Of a DNA stretch of 64,000 nt, positions 26,217 to 34,135 are shown piece after piece. Location: assembly GCF_016595215.1 (NCBI RefSeq), contig NZ_JAENHK010000010.1, positions 310,001 through 374,000 of the forward strand, in the 5' to 3' direction. How positions within the stretch are numbered: position 1 is the first letter of the stretch; each line of letters begins with the position of its first letter. The notes below the pieces were generated by a model, which was not told the origin of the DNA, did not search any database, and saw nothing but the letters and a program-made list of their open reading frames with translations. The DNA comes from Chryseobacterium paridis. GTDB lineage: Bacteria > Bacteroidota > Bacteroidia > Flavobacteriales > Weeksellaceae. The position numbers were made by a program, and so were the translations under genes.

Positions 26217-27089
26217 ATGGAACTTAGGCAGTTGCGATATTTTCTAAAAGCAAAGGAATTGCTCAATTTTACTGAAGCCGCTCATCACCTGTATATCAGT
26301 CAAAGTACACTTTCTCAACAGATCAAACAATTGGAAGATGAGTTAGAGAGTCCATTGTTTAATAGAATCGGAAAAAGAATTACTTTAACAGAAGCAGGTG
26401 AGGTTTTTGCCAAGTATGCTCAAAAAAGTCTTCTTAAATCTCAGGAAGGTCTTTTGGCATTAAGGGATTTAAAAGAATTAAGAACCGGAGAGTTAACTAT
26501 TGGTGTAACCTATGGCTTAAGATCTACCTTGATAAAAGCATTGATTCAATTTTCAAATGCCTATCCGGGAGTAAAGATCAATATTGTATTTGGAACAACG
26601 TCTGAATTGATGGAGAAGCTGCATCATGTAGAGCTGGATTTTGCATTGACGTTTGCAAAGGGTGCAAGAGAACAGCTATTCAATTATGTTCCACTTTTTA
26701 CATCACCGATGACTTTGGTTGTTTCCAAAAATTCTGATCTTGTGAGGAAAGAAAATATTAGTCTCAAAGAAATCGTGGATTTGCCACTCGCAATGCCCAC
26801 AAAAGGATATAGTACCACCAAGTCCGTTATGGAAGCGTTTGAAAAGAATAACCTTAAGCCGGAGATTGTAATGGAAATCAATGATGTTGCTGCTTTATTA
26901 GAAGTTGTCAAAAGTGGACATTGGTATACTATTTTAGCTGAAACTACGGTAATAGACCAGGATCAGTTGATAGCCATTCCCATTAAAGGCAAAAATATGG
27001 TTCGAACGGCTATGTTGGTATCTCTGAAAGATGCTTATCAAAAACAAGCTGCACAGGTGTTTTGTACTTTCTTAAATATAGATCAATAA
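26217..27089 (+). CDS. LysR-type transcriptional regulator (CynR-like)
   Basis: Cytoplasmic regulator of 290 aa. The N-terminal winged helix is canonical (MELRQLRYFLKAKEL, then QSTLSQQIKQLE), followed by a linker helix and a substrate-binding domain of two lobes (about residues 90-290). The LRYFLKAKE-NFTEAAH start resembles CynR and CbbR subgroups. LysR genes usually control a divergent neighbour, but here the genes to the left are on the same strand and the gene to the right converges, so the target is unclear; self-control and the small 69-aa genes are possibilities only. Confidence 0.9.
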   Translation: MELRQLRYFLKAKELLNFTEAAHHLYISQSTLSQQIKQLEDELESPLFNRIGKRITLTEAGEVFAKYAQKSLLKSQEGLLALRDLKELRTGELTIGVTYGLRSTLIKALIQFSNAYPGVKINIVFGTTSELMEKLHHVELDFALTFAKGAREQLFNYVPLFTSPMTLVVSKNSDLVRKENISLKEIVDLPLAMPTKGYSTTKSVMEAFEKNNLKPEIVMEINDVAALLEVVKSGHWYTILAETTVIDQDQLIAIPIKGKNMVRTAMLVSLKDAYQKQAAQVFCTFLNIDQ

Positions 27090-27093
27090 AAAA

Positions 27094-27110
27094 CCTCTCA
27101 AAAAGAGAGG
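27094..27110. terminator. Weak terminator-like hairpin between converging genes
   Basis: CCTCTC-AAAAA-GAGAGG directly after the LysR stop. On the minus strand it is followed by T5, so it fits termination of the DUF1349 gene better. Confidence 0.5.
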
Positions 27111-27152
27111 TCGTTAAAAAAATTGACTGTATATTGAAGTGTAATTCAATCG

Positions 27153-27800
27153 TTACTTATTGTTTTCAAGCCATTTTAAACGTCGTTCGTCAGGTAAATG
27201 TTTTACTTTGAAATTTTCGAAAACCGCATTAAATCCTGTTCCATCAGGACATGCTGCCATTAATCCCACCATGACAGGCGTATTGTCCTGCAAATGCGCA
27301 TTACGCATCATGATGTAGTTTTTATCGTCGAATGAGTAGAATATTTCGACAGCATCCAGTCTTCGTACTGCTTTTATCCAGATCGCTGAAGGTGTTTTGT
27401 CTAAAGTAATAACGCTCCAGTCACTGGTTGTATGAGTGACCACAGTACTTAAATTATATTTTCCATTTACAAATTCAATTCCGGCTTTGATATAGTTCTC
27501 CTTGTCTACTCTTAACATAAGTCCCATTTGATCGAATCTCGCTTTGTAGTTTCCGTTGATCTTTACTTTAGCTTCAAATTCACCACCGTAAGTTGTGTAA
27601 TAAAAAGGAGCATCATCAATTGTAAAACCATAATGTGAAATTCTCCAGTAGTCACTTTGTGGAGTGACAAACATGGATAATGTGTTATTTTTAACTTCCC
27701 ATTTTTCAGGTTCGTTAAACCATGTCATTTTTTCTAATGTTTGTGCAGAAACCTTGTTGATTAACAATAGCGTACAAAAACTTAAAATTATTCTCTTCAT
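27153..27800 (-). CDS. Exported DUF1349 protein
   Basis: The 215-aa protein starts with a signal peptide ending VSAQ. The mature sequence is a concanavalin-like beta-sandwich of the DUF1349 family, with DYWRISHYGFTIDDAPF, FDQMGLMLRV and a terminal FENFKVKHLP segment. Members share the fold of carbohydrate-binding proteins and the yeast Ypr1-related regulators of invertase-like genes, but their activity is not established. It is monocistronic, with a consensus promoter 53 bases upstream. Confidence 0.85.
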   Translation of the reverse strand: MKRIILSFCTLLLINKVSAQTLEKMTWFNEPEKWEVKNNTLSMFVTPQSDYWRISHYGFTIDDAPFYYTTYGGEFEAKVKINGNYKARFDQMGLMLRVDKENYIKAGIEFVNGKYNLSTVVTHTTSDWSVITLDKTPSAIWIKAVRRLDAVEIFYSFDDKNYIMMRNAHLQDNTPVMVGLMAACPDGTGFNAVFENFKVKHLPDERRLKWLENNK

Positions 27801-27852
27801 TGCACAAATATCTTTTGGTATAAGTATAACTGGATGTAAATTATTAATTTAG

Positions 27853-27883
27853 CAAAAGTATAACTTAACCATAGTATCATCAA
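27853..27883 (-). promoter_or_regulatory. Promoter of the DUF1349 gene
   Basis: On the minus strand TTG (27881-27883) and TACTTTTG (27853-27860) are 20 bp apart, an exact consensus fit. Confidence 0.7.
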
Positions 27884-27903
27884 TACTGATAAATAACCAT
27901 TTT

Positions 27904-28656
27904 ATGAAGATTGTACAAACGTTGAATGAAACATTGTTGAATAAAGATCCAAATAAAAACAATGAGTGCCGATTAGATATTGATGTTTACAAGAACATAG
28001 CCTATACCTATACTCAAATGGAAAACACGATTTCTGTATTGAGTGATATGCAGGCTAATAAAAGTTATGTTTATAAATCCAATACCGCCTTGGAGTTAGG
28101 ATTAAGCAAAGGGAAAGATCCGATGATAGTAAATTCTATCTGGGAAGAAGAGATTCTGAAAAGAATACATCCTGATGATAAACTTAAAAAATATATTCAT
28201 GAATTAAGGTTTTTTAAACTCATGGATTCCCTACAGCCCAGAGATCGGACAAATTATACGGTGTTGTCAAGAATAAGAGTGAAGGATAAGAATGATGAAT
28301 ATCGCTTTGTGAAACATCGTATGTTTTATGTATATTCACCTTATAATGGTAAGCTGAGATTTGCTTTATGCCTTTATAGCATTGCGATAGACCAGTCGGT
28401 TCTTTTGTCCTCAGATTTTCTTATTGTTAACTCAGTAAATGGAGAAGTAGTCGTTGAAGATAAGTTGAACTACAAAAATATTTTATCACAAAGAGAATTA
28501 GAAATACTCAAATTTGTAGGAGAAGGATTTACCAGTAAAGAAATTGCGAACTTTCTTTTTATAAGTGTCAATACCGTTAGTCGCCACAGACAGAATATTC
28601 TTGAAAAACTCAAAGTAAAGAATTCAATAAAAGCTTTCAATGAGAGTTTTCATTAA
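27904..28656 (+). CDS. LuxR-type regulator with N-terminal PAS-like domain
   Basis: Cytoplasmic regulator of 250 aa. The C-terminal 65 residues are a GerE helix-turn-helix (LSQRELEILKFVGEG, TSKEIANFLFISVNTVSRH). The N-terminal 170 residues resemble the PAS-like sensor domain often seen in flavobacterial LuxR proteins, with ERIHPDD and a central YRFVKHRMFYVYS. No receiver domain is present, so it is not a standard response regulator. The ligand and targets are unknown. The gene is divergent from DUF1349 and precedes the AraC-SDR pair. Confidence 0.85.
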   Translation: MKIVQTLNETLLNKDPNKNNECRLDIDVYKNIAYTYTQMENTISVLSDMQANKSYVYKSNTALELGLSKGKDPMIVNSIWEEEILKRIHPDDKLKKYIHELRFFKLMDSLQPRDRTNYTVLSRIRVKDKNDEYRFVKHRMFYVYSPYNGKLRFALCLYSIAIDQSVLLSSDFLIVNSVNGEVVVEDKLNYKNILSQRELEILKFVGEGFTSKEIANFLFISVNTVSRHRQNILEKLKVKNSIKAFNESFH

Positions 28657-28676
28657 AAATAAGTTTACTTAATTCT

Positions 28677-28693
28677 CCGAAAAGTTCACCATA
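28677..28693 (+). promoter_or_regulatory. 17-bp direct repeat, copy 1 (candidate operator before araC-type gene)
   Basis: CCGAAAAGTTCACCATA, found again at 29130-29146. It ends 58 bases before the start codon of the short AraC gene, at about the -35 position of the expected promoter. Confidence 0.6.
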
Positions 28694-28751
28694 GATGCAG
28701 GTGGGTTTCTTTTTAAATTCGTATTTTTAGTAAAACACATGAAAATATCGT

Positions 28752-29147
28752 ATGAAAAAAGATGAAAAAAATATTCGACGCGGAGAAGAAATCGCCCATA
28801 ATTATCTATCATTATTGGACAAACATATTCAGGATGTGATTTCCGGTAATACATCTGAATTTATGGAAGTGAATGAAATTGCAGAACGTATGGCCATTTC
28901 TCATACCCATCTTACCGACACTATTAAAAAAGAAAAAGGAAAACATCCCTGCTATTTTTATGATACCAAAATTATAGAACAAATACAGATCATGTTGTCC
29001 GAAAGCGATAAATCTATTGCGGAAATAGCACGGATATTTACCTATGACCCTTCCAATTTTTCAAAATTTTTTAAGAAACTAACAAATCTTACTCCCGGTG
29101 AATACCGAAAAAAGAATCCTCGTAAACTTCCGAAAAGTTCACCATAA
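28752..29147 (+). CDS. Short AraC-family regulator
   Basis: At 131 aa the protein is little more than an AraC-type DNA-binding domain with a 30-residue N-terminal helix and no ligand-binding domain. Two helix-turn-helix units are visible: VNEIAERMAISHTHLTDTIK and IAEIARIFTYDPSNFSKFF, ending in LTPGEYRK. It resembles regulators that act without a small-molecule domain. Its last codons lie within the second copy of a 17-bp repeat that also precedes this gene, which suggests it binds both sites and controls itself and the SDR that follows 56 bases downstream. Confidence 0.82.
   Translation: MKKDEKNIRRGEEIAHNYLSLLDKHIQDVISGNTSEFMEVNEIAERMAISHTHLTDTIKKEKGKHPCYFYDTKIIEQIQIMLSESDKSIAEIARIFTYDPSNFSKFFKKLTNLTPGEYRKKNPRKLPKSSP
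29130..29146 (+). promoter_or_regulatory. 17-bp direct repeat, copy 2 (candidate operator before SDR gene)
   Basis: Identical to the 28677-28693 copy. It overlaps the last codons of the AraC gene and ends 57 bases before the SDR start; CATATTTG (29167-29174) 20 bp further is a likely -7 element lacking a good -33 box. Confidence 0.6.
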
Positions 29148-29203
29148 AGAAACCGAACCTAATATTCATATTTGTAAGACATAACAAATAAAAAAGCATA
29201 ATT

Positions 29204-29959
29204 ATGTCAAAAAATGATTTAAAAGGAAAAGTAGTCTTAATTGCAGGTGGAGGAAAAAACCTGGGAGGTTTGTTGAGCAGGGATTTTGCTAGAAAAGGAG
29301 CAAGGCTTGCTATTCACTACAACAGTGAAAGTTCAAGACAGGAGAGCGAGAAGACATTGGAAGAAGTGAAAGCTTTAGGAGCGGAAGCTTTTTTATTTCA
29401 GGGAGATCTTACAAAGGTTGAGAATATTACCAAATTATTTGATGAAACTGTAAAAACCTATGGTGGCATCGATGTTGCCATTAATACAGTAGGAATGGTT
29501 CTTAAGAAGCCTTTTGTGGAAACAACGGAAGCAGAATATGACGCTATGTTTAATATCAACTCCAAGGTGGCTTATTTCTTTATACAGGAAGCTGGTAAAA
29601 AAATAAATGATCAAGGTAAGATATGTACCATCGTAACGTCATTGCTGGCTGCTTATACCGGATTGTATTCTACTTATGCAGGAGCAAAAGCTCCGGTTGA
29701 GCATTTTACAAGAATGGCTTCCAAAGAATTTGGAGACCGTGGAATTTCGGTAACAGCGGTTGCGCCCGGACCAATGGATACACCTTTCTTTTATGGACAG
29801 GAAAATAATGATGCCGTAAACTATCATAAATCAGCTTCTGCTCTAGGTGGATTAACTGATATAAAAGATATCGCACCACTTATTGAATTTTTGGTAAGTG
29901 ATGGATGGTGGATTACGGGGCAGACCATATTTGCCAATGGCGGATATACGACCAGATAA
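29204..29959 (+). CDS. Short-chain dehydrogenase/reductase (SDR)
   Basis: Cytoplasmic NAD(P)-dependent oxidoreductase of 251 aa. The nucleotide-binding loop is GGGKNLGG rather than the usual TGxxxGxG, a variant seen in some classical SDRs. The catalytic Ser lies in TIVTSLLA, Tyr and Lys in YAGAK, and the NTVG motif stands for NNAG. It ends with the typical SDR segment GQTIFANGGY. The substrate is not predictable. It follows the short AraC gene and shares an upstream repeat with it; a strong terminator closes the unit. Confidence 0.88.
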   Translation: MSKNDLKGKVVLIAGGGKNLGGLLSRDFARKGARLAIHYNSESSRQESEKTLEEVKALGAEAFLFQGDLTKVENITKLFDETVKTYGGIDVAINTVGMVLKKPFVETTEAEYDAMFNINSKVAYFFIQEAGKKINDQGKICTIVTSLLAAYTGLYSTYAGAKAPVEHFTRMASKEFGDRGISVTAVAPGPMDTPFFYGQENNDAVNYHKSASALGGLTDIKDIAPLIEFLVSDGWWITGQTIFANGGYTTR

Positions 29960-29975
29960 ATAACTAATAAATAGT

Positions 29976-30007
29976 AAAAAAGCGATTGTGAAAACAATCG
30001 CTTTTTT
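29976..30007 (+). terminator. Terminator after the SDR gene
   Basis: Fourteen-bp perfect arms (29976-29989, 29994-30007) with a GAAA loop, ending in T6. Confidence 0.85.
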
Positions 30008-30165
30008 GTTAAATCCTGTTAAAACGATGGTAAAGCTGGTTTAAAAAGTGTTAAAATAAATGAGTTATGTTATTAAATAATCTGATTTTCAATAAATAAG
30101 CCTTGAATCTTCTAAGCATAATAAATTTTAAATGAAAATTAAAACTAGTGATTGTGAATTATTTA

Positions 30166-30173
30166 TATATTTG
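30166..30173 (+). promoter_or_regulatory. -7 element of the alpha-oxoamine synthase gene
   Basis: TATATTTG 27 bases before the start codon; no TTG at the usual distance. Confidence 0.4.
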
Positions 30174-30200
30174 TTTGCTAAACAACTAATAATATAAAGG

Positions 30201-31457
30201 ATGGGTATCGATTTTACAACAGCGACTTTTAAGGATTTTGAGAATATTCCAGATTATGATATCGCTCAAAGAGCTGAATATTTTTATGAATTCCTTGATC
30301 ACATGAAAGCCAGGGGACACATGAATTACAGACTGAAAAATACTTCAGGAACCAATGCAACTTTAAATATAAATATTGCAGATCAGGACAAAGAGTATAT
30401 CAGTTTTGTTTCAAGTGATTATTTAGGGTTTACACAGCACCCGAAAGTAAAGGAGGCAGCTATTGAGGGAATCGAAAAATACGGGACAGGAACCGGAGCG
30501 TCACCACTGATTGGTGGATATTTTGATTATCACAATATTTTAGAAAAAAGAATTTCTCAATTTTTTGGAAGAAATGAAGACGAAGTAGTGTTGTTTACCA
30601 CCGGGTATGCAGCTAATAGTGCTACTTTGCAGATTTTAATGCAGAAAGAAGATATTGCTATCTTAGACATGGGTGTGCATGCAAGTGTGCATGAAGGATG
30701 TGCTTTTACAAATAAAAAAACATTTCCGCATAATAATTTAGAGGCTTTGGAACATATTTTGAAGATGTCTGAGAGTATGTATCGTACAAAGCTTGTTATC
30801 ATTGATGGAGTGTACTCTCAGGAAGGTGATACTTCACATGCTAAGGAAATATATGATCTTGTAAAAAAATATAATGCTTACCTGATGATAGATGATGCAC
30901 ATGGTGTTGGAGTTTTAGGAAAAACAGGAAGAGGAGCTCTGGAAGATGATGGTTTGCTGGACAAAGTAGATTTTATTACAGGGACATCCAGTAAGACTTT
31001 CGGTAACCTTGGAGGATATGTGATTGCCAATAAAAAAATTGCATCATTCCTGAAATTTCAGTCACGACAACATATTTTCTCTGTTACAGCACCGCCTTCT
31101 TCTGCAGGAATAGTCAAAGCTATTGATCTGGTAGATGAAGAACCGATTTGGAAAGAGAAATTGTGGGATAATATCAATTACTTGAAAAAAGGACTTGATG
31201 ATTTAGGTTTGGATACCGGAATCACCAACTCTGCAATTATTCCGGTGAAAATTGGAGATCAAAGTAAAATGTGGGATATCGGTAGAATTTTAATTGAAAA
31301 TGGAGTTTATACGAATCCTATTATGTACCCCGCTGTACCAAGAAAAGATGCACGAATTAGAATGACTGTAACGGCCAGACATGAAAAAGAACATCTAGAT
31401 AAAACATTAAATGTGTTTGATGATATTAATAAAAAAATGCATATTGCGAAAAAATAA
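30201..31457 (+). CDS. Alpha-oxoamine synthase: serine palmitoyltransferase or cysteate acyltransferase type
   Basis: PLP-dependent fold-type I enzyme of 418 aa that joins an acyl thioester to an amino acid with loss of CO2. Motifs: GTGTGASPLIGG, the IDDAHGVGVLGKTGRG aspartate region, and the PLP lysine in GTSSKTFGNLGG. There are no biotin genes around, so 8-amino-7-oxononanoate synthase is unlikely, and no threonine dehydrogenase, which weakens Kbl. Flavobacteria of this kind make sphingolipids and sulfonolipids (sulfobacins), so serine palmitoyltransferase or cysteate acyltransferase are the best candidates; choosing needs comparison with characterised enzymes. Six bases from a TetR gene. 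Confidence 0.78.
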   Translation: MGIDFTTATFKDFENIPDYDIAQRAEYFYEFLDHMKARGHMNYRLKNTSGTNATLNINIADQDKEYISFVSSDYLGFTQHPKVKEAAIEGIEKYGTGTGASPLIGGYFDYHNILEKRISQFFGRNEDEVVLFTTGYAANSATLQILMQKEDIAILDMGVHASVHEGCAFTNKKTFPHNNLEALEHILKMSESMYRTKLVIIDGVYSQEGDTSHAKEIYDLVKKYNAYLMIDDAHGVGVLGKTGRGALEDDGLLDKVDFITGTSSKTFGNLGGYVIANKKIASFLKFQSRQHIFSVTAPPSSAGIVKAIDLVDEEPIWKEKLWDNINYLKKGLDDLGLDTGITNSAIIPVKIGDQSKMWDIGRILIENGVYTNPIMYPAVPRKDARIRMTVTARHEKEHLDKTLNVFDDINKKMHIAKK

Positions 31458-31463
31458 TTAATT

Positions 31464-32105
31464 ATGCCTAGAAAAGTGGTGCAAGGTCCGATTAGGGACA
31501 AAGAAAAAACTAAACAGAAACTGCTTGCTGCAGTTGGTAAAATTCTGAGAGTAAAAGGCTATGCTGGTCTTAAAGTAAGTAAAATTGCTGCAGTGGCCGG
31601 CTTTGATAAAAAGCTTATTTATGAGTACTTTGGTAGTACCGATAAATTGATTGACGAATATATAAAGTCGCAGGATTATTGGAGTAAATTCAGCCCGAAT
31701 ATTGAGGAAGAAGTACAAGTTGGAAAAGGAAAAGAAGTCTTGACTCAAGGAATTCTTATGCAATTTGAAAGTTTGAAGAAAAATAAAGAATTACAAAAAA
31801 TTATTCTTTGGGAACTTTCAGAGAGCAAGCCTATCCTTAAAAATATACTAAAACAAAGAGAAGAAGTAGGAGCTAATTTATTCGAACACGTTACGGATCC
31901 TTATTTCGGAGAAGATGCAACGAGTTTTAGAGCATTATTAGCTTTGATCGTTGCCGGAGTTTATTATCTGAATCTATTTCCTGCTTATAACGGAACTGAT
32001 TTCTGTGGTCTTGATATGAGAACTGCTGAGGGAAGGTCTGAAGTTGAGAAAGTGATTGTTGAGTTAATAGATGATGCTTACAAGAAAAAGGATGCTCAAA
32101 AATAA
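31464..32105 (+). CDS. TetR/AcrR-family regulator
   Basis: Regulator of 213 aa. The N-terminal helix-turn-helix (KLLAAVGKILRVKGYAGL, VSKIAAVAGFDKKLIYEYFG) is typical; the ligand-binding C-terminal domain has no recognisable class. It lies six bases after the oxoamine synthase gene and is surely co-transcribed, so it probably tunes that lipid enzyme, perhaps sensing an acyl-CoA or acyl-ACP product as other TetR lipid regulators do. That link is inferred from position only. Confidence 0.88.
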   Translation: MPRKVVQGPIRDKEKTKQKLLAAVGKILRVKGYAGLKVSKIAAVAGFDKKLIYEYFGSTDKLIDEYIKSQDYWSKFSPNIEEEVQVGKGKEVLTQGILMQFESLKKNKELQKIILWELSESKPILKNILKQREEVGANLFEHVTDPYFGEDATSFRALLALIVAGVYYLNLFPAYNGTDFCGLDMRTAEGRSEVEKVIVELIDDAYKKKDAQK

Positions 32106-32180
32106 TTTTTCTATTTGATCAGAAATATATTTTGTGGATAATTTGAAAACTTTTGACTTTCAGATTAGAACTATATTTCT

Positions 32181-32188
32181 TATTTTTG
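32181..32188 (+). promoter_or_regulatory. -7 element just before dnaX
   Basis: TATTTTTG ends four bases before the dnaX ATG, so transcription would start at or next to the start codon (leaderless mRNA) if this element is used. Confidence 0.35.
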
Positions 32189-32192
32189 ACCA

Positions 32193-33278
32193 ATGGAAAA
32201 TTTCATCGTATCTGCAAGAAAATATCGCCCACAAGAGTTTGACACTGTTGTAGGGCAATCTCACATTACAGATACTTTAGAACATGCAATTGAAGAGAAT
32301 CAGTTAGCGCAGGCTTTACTATTTTGTGGACCTCGTGGTGTTGGAAAAACTACATGTGCCAGAATTCTGGCCAGAAAGATCAACGAAAAAGATGGTTCCG
32401 TTTCAGAAGATGGCTTTGCTTATAATATCTATGAGCTGGATGCTGCCTCCAATAACTCAGTGGATGATATCCGTGAATTGATAGACCAGGTGCGTTTCGC
32501 TCCTCAGGTTGGTCAGTACAAAGTATACATCATTGACGAGGTGCATATGCTGTCTTCTGCAGCCTTCAATGCCTTCCTGAAGACATTAGAAGAGCCGCCT
32601 GCACATGCCATTTTCATTCTTGCAACTACAGAAAAGCATAAGATCATTCCAACGATCTTATCCCGTTGCCAGATTTATGATTTCAAGAGAATTGTTATTG
32701 AAGATATTCAGGGGCATCTGAGAAATATTGCTCAAAAGGAGAGTATCCAATATGAAGATGATGCCTTATATCTTATTGCTCAAAAAGCAGACGGAGCATT
32801 AAGAGATGCACTTTCGATTTTTGACAGGCTTTCTACATTTTCCCAAAAGAATATTACACTGGCTAAGGCAGCAGAAGTACTTAATATTCTGGATTATGAT
32901 CAGTATCTGAATATTCTGGATCTGGCTAAAGAAAATAAAATTCCTGAAACCCTTTTTGCATTTAATGAAATTGTAAAAAAAGGATTTGATCCTCACATTT
33001 TTATTGCTGGATTAGGAAATCACTGCAGAGATTTAATGATGGCTCAAAATGCTTCAACCATCGATCTTATTGAGGTTGGAGAAAAAACAAAGGTCAAATT
33101 TGTAGAGCAAAGTCAGAAATGGAATGCTCAGCAACTCATTGATGCTATTGAAATTTGTAATCATGCGGACATCAATTTTAAAAATTCTAAAAATCCCCGA
33201 CTTACCGTAGAAATTGCGTTAATGCAATTATGCTCATTAACTGCTCAGGCAGATATTGCTAAAAAAAAAAGTTCATAA
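32193..33278 (+). CDS. dnaX: DNA polymerase III gamma/tau, frame-0 product (gamma-like)
   Basis: Clamp-loader ATPase subunit. The reading frame encodes 361 aa: Walker A GPRGVGKTT, DExx box IIDEVHMLS, sensor ATTEKHK, the SRC arginine-finger region and clamp-loader domain III. The four zinc-binding cysteines found between Walker A and the DAASN motif in most DnaX proteins are missing (NEKDGSVSEDGFAYN there). After 356 codons the frame enters a run of ten A and then stops (AGT TCA TAA). The tau C-terminal region continues in the -1 frame. The short form would be gamma, made without frameshifting, if this is a programmed site and not a sequencing error. Confidence 0.9.
   Translation: MENFIVSARKYRPQEFDTVVGQSHITDTLEHAIEENQLAQALLFCGPRGVGKTTCARILARKINEKDGSVSEDGFAYNIYELDAASNNSVDDIRELIDQVRFAPQVGQYKVYIIDEVHMLSSAAFNAFLKTLEEPPAHAIFILATTEKHKIIPTILSRCQIYDFKRIVIEDIQGHLRNIAQKESIQYEDDALYLIAQKADGALRDALSIFDRLSTFSQKNITLAKAAEVLNILDYDQYLNILDLAKENKIPETLFAFNEIVKKGFDPHIFIAGLGNHCRDLMMAQNASTIDLIEVGEKTKVKFVEQSQKWNAQQLIDAIEICNHADINFKNSKNPRLTVEIALMQLCSLTAQADIAKKKSS
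33261..33270 (+). other. A10 slippery run in dnaX
   Basis: Ten consecutive A follow the GCT codon. Frame 0 reads three Lys, Ser, Ser, stop; slippage by -1 (or insertion of one A by RNA polymerase) reads on into the tau C-terminus. A stem GGAAGT/ACTTCC (33307-33321) lies 36 bases downstream, further than in classical stimulators. Confidence 0.7.
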
Positions 33279-33895
33279 TATTAGCACCCTTTCTTAGCGA
33301 AAAACAGGAAGTAAAACTTCCACAGAAAGAAAAAATAGAGCCTGCTAAACAAGAGGTAATTGAAAAACCTTCAGCTCCGGCAAATCTTCCGGAAGAAACG
33401 GTTATAAAAAAAACGTCTAAGCCACTTTCAAAAGGAGTGTCTTCAGGATTCAGCATTAACTCTTTCCTTAATAAAGAGGAAAAAGAAGAAAAGGAAGAAG
33501 CTGTAGTTACGAGAACAGAAAACCTCCCACAACATCATTTTACCGAAACAGATTTATTAATGGAATGGAATTTGTTCCTGAAACAAATCCAATTCAAACA
33601 AGCTGTAGTTTTTAATGCTGTAAAATCATTCAAACTGCATAAAATTGATGAGACAAATATCCAGGTTTTGTATCCATCAGACTCTGCAAAAGTGGAATTT
33701 GATAAAATAAGTGGAGAATTTTTCAATCATTTTAAAAGAAAAGTACTTAATTATTCTATTGAAATTGATTATAAAAAAGACGTTCAAAACCTTAAAATAG
33801 AGGTGGTTACAAAGAAAAAGATATTTGAAAAATTCATTGAGAAGAATCCTTTGTTAAAAGATCTTGATGATTTAATGAAGTTTGATTTGTCATAA
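33263..33895 (+). CDS. dnaX: DnaX tau-specific C-terminal region, -1 frame
   Basis: The -1 frame is open from the A-run to the stop at 33893-33895, 210 codons. It begins with a hydrophobic KFIILAPFLSEK, passes through a Lys-, Pro- and Glu-rich linker (KEKIEPAKQEVIEKPSAP), and ends in a globular C-terminus (FTETDLLMEWNLFLKQIQ, FNHFKRKVLNYSIEIDY). This is the layout of tau domains IV-V, which bind DnaB and the polymerase alpha subunit. Joined to frame 0 at the A-run it gives a tau of about 566 aa, close to the usual size. The first internal start (GTG at 33437) would give only part of this region and is not needed. Confidence 0.8.
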   Translation, partial: KKKFIILAPFLSEKQEVKLPQKEKIEPAKQEVIEKPSAPANLPEETVIKKTSKPLSKGVSSGFSINSFLNKEEKEEKEEAVVTRTENLPQHHFTETDLLMEWNLFLKQIQFKQAVVFNAVKSFKLHKIDETNIQVLYPSDSAKVEFDKISGEFFNHFKRKVLNYSIEIDYKKDVQNLKIEVVTKKKIFEKFIEKNPLLKDLDDLMKFDLS

Positions 33896-33904
33896 TTTTA
33901 TATC

Positions 33905-33938
33905 TTTGTCAAATATTTTTGTTTAAAATAGATTTTTG
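33905..33938 (+). promoter_or_regulatory. Candidate promoter of the aromatic leader/DAHP synthase unit
   Basis: TTTG (33905-33908) and GATTTTTG (33931-33938, one mismatch to TAnnTTTG) are 22 bp apart. Transcription would begin near 33945, just before the leader ORF. Another -7-like TATTTTTG is at 33914-33921. Confidence 0.4.
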
Positions 33939-33991
33939 ACAAAAACAAATTATAAATTGTAAAGCTAGAAATAGACGATTCACAGTATAAA

Positions 33992-34135
33992 GTGGAAAAA
34001 TTATTGATCCCATATCTGTCTACTTTAAACCTTTTTGGTTTTATACCCGCTGATTATTTTAGCGGTTATTTTAGCTTTTCGGCTACTTATTATAGAAATT
34101 TTAGAAGTTATTACCGATTTTACTGGTATTACTAA
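33992..34135 (+). CDS. Aromatic-rich leader peptide before DAHP synthase
   Basis: From a GTG start the frame has 47 codons and a TAA stop. It encodes 10 Tyr, 7 Phe and 1 Trp; 15 of the last 26 residues are aromatic and the end is RFYWYY. It lies in the 409-base gap between dnaX and the first enzyme of aromatic amino acid synthesis. This is the composition expected of an attenuator peptide on which ribosomes stall when charged tRNA-Tyr or tRNA-Phe is scarce. The start is uncertain: the frame is open back to 33956 and a TTG at 34004 is also possible. No homologue is known to me. Confidence 0.65.
   Translation: MEKLLIPYLSTLNLFGFIPADYFSGYFSFSATYYRNFRSYYRFYWYY

Noticed and set aside
33437..33895. 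Independent 152-aa gene after dnaX
   Set aside because: Its frame is open upstream to the A-run and encodes the tau C-terminus, so it is part of dnaX and not a separate gene.
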